Positions 60,246 to 64,000 of a DNA stretch of 64,000 nucleotides are shown piece by piece; the first letter of the stretch is position 1; each line of letters starts with the position of its first letter. A model generated the notes under the pieces. The model made no database searches. It saw only the letters and a list, made by a program, of their open reading frames with translations, and was not told the DNA's origin. Source of the stretch: Streptomyces cinerochromogenes (GTDB lineage: Bacteria > Actinomycetota > Actinomycetes > Streptomycetales > Streptomycetaceae); NCBI RefSeq assembly GCF_014648635.1, contig NZ_BMRM01000005.1, positions 372,001 through 436,000 of the forward strand. The letters run 5' to 3'. Both the position numbers and the translations under genes were made by a program.

Positions 60246-60441
60246 CGTGCGACTCCTGTCCGGCGCGGTAGGCGGCGGCGGGCGGGACGTCCGCGAAGTC
60301 CAGCTCGCGCAGGACCGCGACGACGCCGTGGATGTGGTTGGCGACGGCGGCGACCGCGGCGTGGCGTTCGGCGGGCAGCACAACCCCCGCGCGGGCGGCC
60401 CAGCGGGCGGCCTCCGGCGGTGTGAGTTCGACAGCGGTCAT
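60232..60441 (-). CDS. Small AtzG-like (GatC-type) subunit
   Basis: 69 residues with the helical pattern of DUF4089/AtzG: LPAERHAAVAAVANHIHGVV then VLRELDF and PAAAYRAG. AtzG partners the amidase AtzE and is of similar length. ATG 60441 with AGAAGG upstream. The coding region overlaps the amidase start, which supports a complex. Confidence 0.75.
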   Translation of the reverse strand: MTAVELTPPEAARWAARAGVVLPAERHAAVAAVANHIHGVVAVLRELDFADVPPAAAYRAGQESHDAAV

Positions 60442-60628
60442 GGACCTTCTCTTTCCCGGTCGAGGGTGGGGCGGCGGAGTACTCGAAGGCGCTCAAGGCC
60501 AAGGAGTGGCATCAGGCGACCGCAGGTGCCACGGCTGCTCGGTGGCGCGGCTGTCCGGTGGCGCGGCTGTTCGGTGGTCCGCGCGTGGGCCACCGAACAC
60601 CGCCGTGCGCGGGGCACCGGTCGTGTGG

Positions 60629-61561
60629 TCAGGCCTCGGCGGCCGGGATCTCGCCGCCGTGCTCGGCGAGCAGCCGGTAGTGGCCGCGCTCCCGGCGGAC
60701 GGTGCCGGCCGTGGGCCGCGGGAAGTGGGTGCCCAGGAGCAGCGCGTCGGTGTCCGCCACGCCGTCGAGCAGCCGGGCGCGGGTGCGGAACGCCTGGGCG
60801 GGGTCGATGTCGACGCAGCTGTGCACGTGGGGGTGGGACAGCTGCACGGGGTGGTGGATGCTGTCGCCGGTGATCAGCGCCCGCCGGTCGCTGCCGCGCA
60901 GTTCGACGGCGACCTGCCCCGGAGTGTGGCCCGGGGCGGGGACCAGGAGGACGCCCGGCGCCACCTCGTGTCCCTGCTCGGGCACGTCCACGAGGTCGTA
61001 CTGTCCGGCTTCCCGGACCGGGTGGACGGAGTCGCGGAACATCTGGGCGCGGGCCTCGTCCAGGTCGGTGGCGGCCCAGTGGTCCCATTCGGTGCGGCTG
61101 GTGAGGTAGCGGGCGTGGGGGAAGGCTGGGACCCAGTCCCCGTCGGCGAGGCGGGTGTTCCAGCCGACGTGGTCGGTGTGCAGGTGCGTGGTGATCACCA
61201 GGTCCACGTACTCGGGCGGGAAGCCGGCCGTCGCCAACCGCTCCGGGAAGTCGGTGTCGAGACCGTTCCAGGCCGGGTTGGCACGGGTCTTGCCGTTGCC
61301 GATGCCGGTGTCCACGACGATCCGCAGCCCGCCTGCCTCCACCGCGAAGCTGTGGCTCGCCAGCCGCGGGACATCGGCGTCGGCGAAGTCGGGCCGCAGC
61401 CACGACGCCTCGTCCAGCACCTCCCTGGTGGCGTCCGGCAGCAGCCACGCTCCGGTGTCGCGAGGCAGCTCGATCTCGTCGACGCGGCGTACGACGATGT
61501 CGCCGAGGCTCCATCCCGTGCTGGTGGCGGGGGTGGCCTGACGAGGGGTGGCGGTGCTCAT
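60629..61561 (-). CDS. Metallo-beta-lactamase-fold hydrolase
   Basis: 310 residues. Zn motif TTHLHTDHVGW, further ligands in PAPGHTPGQV and ITGDSIHH and a late GTHFP. Length and layout resemble lactonase/MPH-type secondary hydrolases. ATG 61561 with AAAGGG. A candidate TetR operator sits 54-78 bp upstream of the start, and the TetR gene lies immediately upstream on the same strand. The 60442-60628 gap before the amidase unit has two near-perfect 15-bp repeats but no gene. Confidence 0.88.
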   Translation of the reverse strand: MSTATPRQATPATSTGWSLGDIVVRRVDEIELPRDTGAWLLPDATREVLDEASWLRPDFADADVPRLASHSFAVEAGGLRIVVDTGIGNGKTRANPAWNGLDTDFPERLATAGFPPEYVDLVITTHLHTDHVGWNTRLADGDWVPAFPHARYLTSRTEWDHWAATDLDEARAQMFRDSVHPVREAGQYDLVDVPEQGHEVAPGVLLVPAPGHTPGQVAVELRGSDRRALITGDSIHHPVQLSHPHVHSCVDIDPAQAFRTRARLLDGVADTDALLLGTHFPRPTAGTVRRERGHYRLLAEHGGEIPAAEA

Positions 61562-61614
61562 CGGTGGGACCCTTTCAGGTCAGGCCGTGCGCGGACGGCG
61601 CGTGACACGGGAGC

Positions 61615-61639
61615 CTTAAAGCGAATGCTTTGCATTAAG
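61615..61639. promoter_or_regulatory. Candidate TetR operator
   Basis: A 25-bp imperfect palindrome: outer arms CTTAA (61615-61619) and TTAAG (61635-61639), inner AAAGC/GCTTT and AATGC/GCATT. It is AT-rich compared with its surroundings and lies between the TetR gene and the metallo-hydrolase start. A perfect GGTGGCGCCACC palindrome (61648-61659) lies beside it. Confidence 0.55.
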
Positions 61640-61681
61640 AACTCTAGGGTGGCGCCACCTCAAAACGCAAACCCTTAGCTT

Positions 61682-62260
61682 TTAGGTGCCCGAAGGGGAC
61701 CCGACGCGACCGAGCGCCGCCGCCACCAAGCGGCCGACGTACTCCTGGGACAGCTCCGAGGGGCGGAACAGGATCCGATACATCAGCGGGGCGACCACGA
61801 CGTCCAGCAGCGTCTCCAGGTCCGGCACGGCCTCCCCGCGCCCGGCTGCGCGTACGGCGATGACCTTCAATTGCTCGGCGGCGTAGTCGGAGCAGCGCGC
61901 CGCATTACCCTGACCGGGGTCACCCAGCAGGGCATCGCGGATGTACGTGCGACCCGCCGTCGAGGACATCTCCTCCGCGAACTGCACGGTCCACGCCTCC
62001 AGGTCCGCGCGCAGGCCACCGTGGTCGGCCGGCGGGGCATCCGGGCGCAGCCGCTCGACAGCCACGTCGGACAGCAGTTCCCGCAGGTCTCCCCAGCGGC
62101 GGTAGACAGTGGACGGCGTGACCCCCGCGCGGGCCGCGATCAGCGGCACGGTCAGTGCGTCCCGCCCCATCTCCGCCTCGAGATCACGGACCGCCTGGTG
62201 CACGGACTGCTGGACGCGGGCGCTGCGCCCACCGGGGCGTGTGGTCGCTCGGGCACTCAT
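61682..62260 (-). CDS. TetR-family regulator
   Basis: 192 residues. N-terminal helix-turn-helix LTVPLIAARAGVTPSTVYRR then WGDLRELL; C-terminal ligand domain with YIRDALLGDPGQGNAARCSD and LDVVVAPLMYRILF typical of the TetR_C_16-like group. It reads in the same direction as the metallo-hydrolase gene 120 bp downstream, which it likely represses via the palindrome in between. Confidence 0.9.
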   Translation of the reverse strand: MSARATTRPGGRSARVQQSVHQAVRDLEAEMGRDALTVPLIAARAGVTPSTVYRRWGDLRELLSDVAVERLRPDAPPADHGGLRADLEAWTVQFAEEMSSTAGRTYIRDALLGDPGQGNAARCSDYAAEQLKVIAVRAAGRGEAVPDLETLLDVVVAPLMYRILFRPSELSQEYVGRLVAAALGRVGSPSGT

Positions 62261-63076
62261 GGGGACAGCCTAATGCGAAGAAATTGCGTCTGCCGGAACG
62301 GTCGGCCGGAAGCGGAGTGGCCCTCCCGCACCGCCGGCCGTGGCACGCGGCCCCCTATTACCCGGGGCACGGCTCGGAGCATACGGTCGAGGCCGGGTGG
62401 CCCCTGACCGTGGCCACGGCGGCCCACTGGCCCCGGACGACTGCCTCATGGTCGCTGCGGCATGACCGTGCGAGGCTTGGCTGCAGGCCGAGCGGGAGAC
62501 GCCGGGCCCCGTCGCCTGGGAGGCGACGATCACGAGGCGTGTACGGGTGGATCAGCGGACACGGACTCCGCGCGAGCCCGAGCCTCCAGATCTGAGGGAG
62601 ATTGTCGCCCTGCGATCGCCGTGCAACCCAGCCGCCGGTGGATCTGGTCGCGAAAGGCGGTGGATGCGTCCGGTTCGCAGAGGACCAGGTGGGTCGTGCG
62701 CGCCGCGGGAGCGTCACGCAGCCGGCCGATGATCTGGCCCCTGTGCCAGGCGATCGCCTGCCTCTTGGGCACGGCCCATGGCTATCGCGCGGTGAGCCTT
62801 GTCACGCCGCTCCCGGGGTCTACTACGCACGGTCGTGGTTCCGGAATGCCAGGTGTCACTTGAGAAAGCGGCGCCGCTGCCGCACTTGGCTACGGTCGTG
62901 GGCCGTATCAGGGGCCTTTGCCATCAAGCCGGTTTACGGGCTAACGATGGCCCTTGTCGTGCAGTGCCTCCGGTGCCACGCTCCCCGGCGGCTCCTTTCC
63001 CGAGTGGGCATTCGGAATCTCGATCCCGCCCCGCCACGGGCCGGGTGTGACCCGAGCGCAAGGAAGAAGGTGCCCC
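62261..63076. other. Long non-coding gap, one possible small coding fragment
   Basis: About 800 bp. The minus-strand frame 62530-62772 starts MPKRQAIAWHRGQIIGRLRD and has high GC3 for its first 55 codons, after which it degrades; it may be a truncated gene, but I do not recognise it. The remainder has no supported gene. The cytochrome-like gene at 63077 uses AGGAAG just before its start. Confidence 0.4.
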
Positions 63077-63907
63077 ATGTCCAGCGTCGTCCTGCTCGCC
63101 CGTCCTGCGACCGGCGTCGCGTGGACCGGAGTGGCCGGCCGGATGATGGCCTTCCTGGACTACTTCGCCGGTGTCTTCACCCTGCTTTCGCTGACCGCCG
63201 TGGTCACGTGCGGGCTCGCCGCCACCGACCGGCTGGTGCTGACTCCTCGGCTGCGGGTGGCCGTGCAGTCGGTGCACCGGGCAAGCGCTGTCGCGGCGCT
63301 CGGCTTCTTGGCCATCCACATCACGGTCAAGGTCATCGAGCGGCACGCCGCTCCGCAGACGGCGGTGGTCCCCTTCACCGGCGGTGCCGCCCTCGCAGTG
63401 AGCCTGGGCACCCTCGCCGCCGACCTGCTCGTCCTGATCACGGCTACCGGCGTGCTCCGCGGCCGGTTCGCCGGCCGCCGCCCCTGGCTGTGGCGGGTGC
63501 TGCACTCGACGGCGTACGTCTGCTGGCCGGTCTCACTGGCGCACGGGCTGACGGCGGGGCGCAAGGCGCACGCATGGGTCTTCTGGGGCTATGGGGTGTG
63601 CGGGGCCCTCGTGGCGCTCGCACTGTTGGGCCGTGCCCTTTCCTACGTCGGCCGCCACCGGAGTCTGAACAGGCGTCGGCGCGGCACCAAGGCGTACCGG
63701 CCCGCTGCTGTCCGCCCGGCAGCGCTGGCCGCCCTGGCCGCGCGGTCCGCCACCGGCGTTCGCCCGAACGCCTGGGCCGCCCGGTCCACAGCACCGCCGG
63801 CGGCTCGCCGGTCCGCGCGGAGTGCCGGCGTGCCCGGCCGGCCCAAGCACACCGCGAGACCAGCGCCCAGGCCGCTCTCCCTGGCCCGACCGGGGAGCAG
63901 CGAGTGA
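63077..63907 (+). CDS. Cytochrome-b-like / ferric-reductase-like membrane protein
   Basis: 276 residues. About five or six helices with paired His residues (VQSVHRASAVAALGFLAIHI and WRVLHSTAYVCWPVSLAHGL), suggesting transmembrane b-type heme as in ferric-reductase or cytochrome-b561-like proteins. The C-terminal 75 residues are Arg/Ala/Pro-rich and low-complexity. ATG 63077 after AGGAAGAAGG. It overlaps the following NuoF-like gene by 4 bp (GTGA), so the pair likely passes electrons from NADH/flavin to heme. Confidence 0.75.
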   Translation: MSSVVLLARPATGVAWTGVAGRMMAFLDYFAGVFTLLSLTAVVTCGLAATDRLVLTPRLRVAVQSVHRASAVAALGFLAIHITVKVIERHAAPQTAVVPFTGGAALAVSLGTLAADLLVLITATGVLRGRFAGRRPWLWRVLHSTAYVCWPVSLAHGLTAGRKAHAWVFWGYGVCGALVALALLGRALSYVGRHRSLNRRRRGTKAYRPAAVRPAALAALAARSATGVRPNAWAARSTAPPAARRSARSAGVPGRPKHTARPAPRPLSLARPGSSE

Positions 63908-64000
63908 AGAGGGCCCCGTTGGAGCTGCCCGAGGTGCGCCGGCTGGATCCGGCCCGGCTGACTGCCGGCCTGGACCGTCACCAGCGCCTGGACCTCGCCG
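63904..64000 (+). CDS. NuoF-like flavoprotein, 3' truncated by the window
   Basis: Only the first 32 codons are present, from GTG 63904 with GGGGAG upstream, starting MKRAPLELPEVRRLDPARLT. Genes after such cytochrome-like proteins in streptomycetes commonly encode NuoF-type NADH/FMN/Fe-S proteins; this fits but cannot be confirmed from so short a piece. Confidence 0.5.
   Translation, partial: MKRAPLELPEVRRLDPARLTAGLDRHQRLDLA

Overview
The window reads as a Streptomyces-type actinomycete chromosome. It has very high GC with strong GC3 bias, GTG and TTG starts, ATGA/GTGA overlaps, a two-component-rich gene set, an initiator tRNA without encoded CCA, and RRxHVDxxRV-type sulfur leader peptides. 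No virus or plasmid backbone is visible. Both edges cut genes: a P-type ATPase on the left and a NuoF-like flavoprotein on the right.

Layout. 0-13 kb: MgtA-like ATPase, a DUF4118 membrane protein, a 3 x 40 bp tandem repeat, tRNA-fMet, a broken response-regulator relic, a COG4705 membrane protein with its own two-component pair, then a second pair plus a near-duplicate orphan regulator. 13-19 kb: an NRPS-independent siderophore cluster (two IucA/IucC synthetases, a PLP decarboxylase, an MFS exporter). 19-24.6 kb: a sulfonate/sulfone operon (ssuD, sfnB, ssuE, sfnG) behind a small leader peptide and divergent from a LysR gene. 24.6-31.3 kb: a small kinase, a small membrane protein, a CsbD-like protein, and a general-stress module (SigB/F-type sigma, STAS antagonist, two SpoIIE phosphatases) sprinkled with STAS, ANTAR and IS relics.

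31.6-42.1 kb, all on the minus strand, is the most interesting part. It holds a PvcA/DIT1-type isonitrile synthase, a P450, an AsnB-like amidotransferase, an MFS exporter, a complete FecCD/BtuCD-type metallophore uptake system whose binding protein has a Met-rich loop, an ECF sigma factor that resembles mycobacterial SigC, and a membrane protein with a long Met/His-rich segment. Together these suggest an isonitrile metallophore, possibly for copper, that is made, exported, re-imported and regulated from one locus. This is inference from gene content.

42.4-56.9 kb is a second sulfur region. A ten-gene minus-strand operon (2OG-Fe oxygenase, MetY-like enzyme, Dpp-type ABC importer, two NtaA/SnaA/DszA monooxygenases, MFS) stands back to back with metY-metX. 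Each arm has its own short Cys-containing leader ORF. 57-64 kb: YcnI plus a paralogue of the 42 kb membrane protein, an AtzE/AtzG-like amidase pair, a TetR/metallo-hydrolase pair with a candidate operator, a long gap, and the start of a cytochrome-b-like/NuoF-like operon.

Gene relics are unusually frequent (response regulator, signal peptide, flavin monooxygenase C-terminus, STAS, ANTAR, IS5-type transposase, CobL-like), which suggests a region of repeated insertion and deletion.
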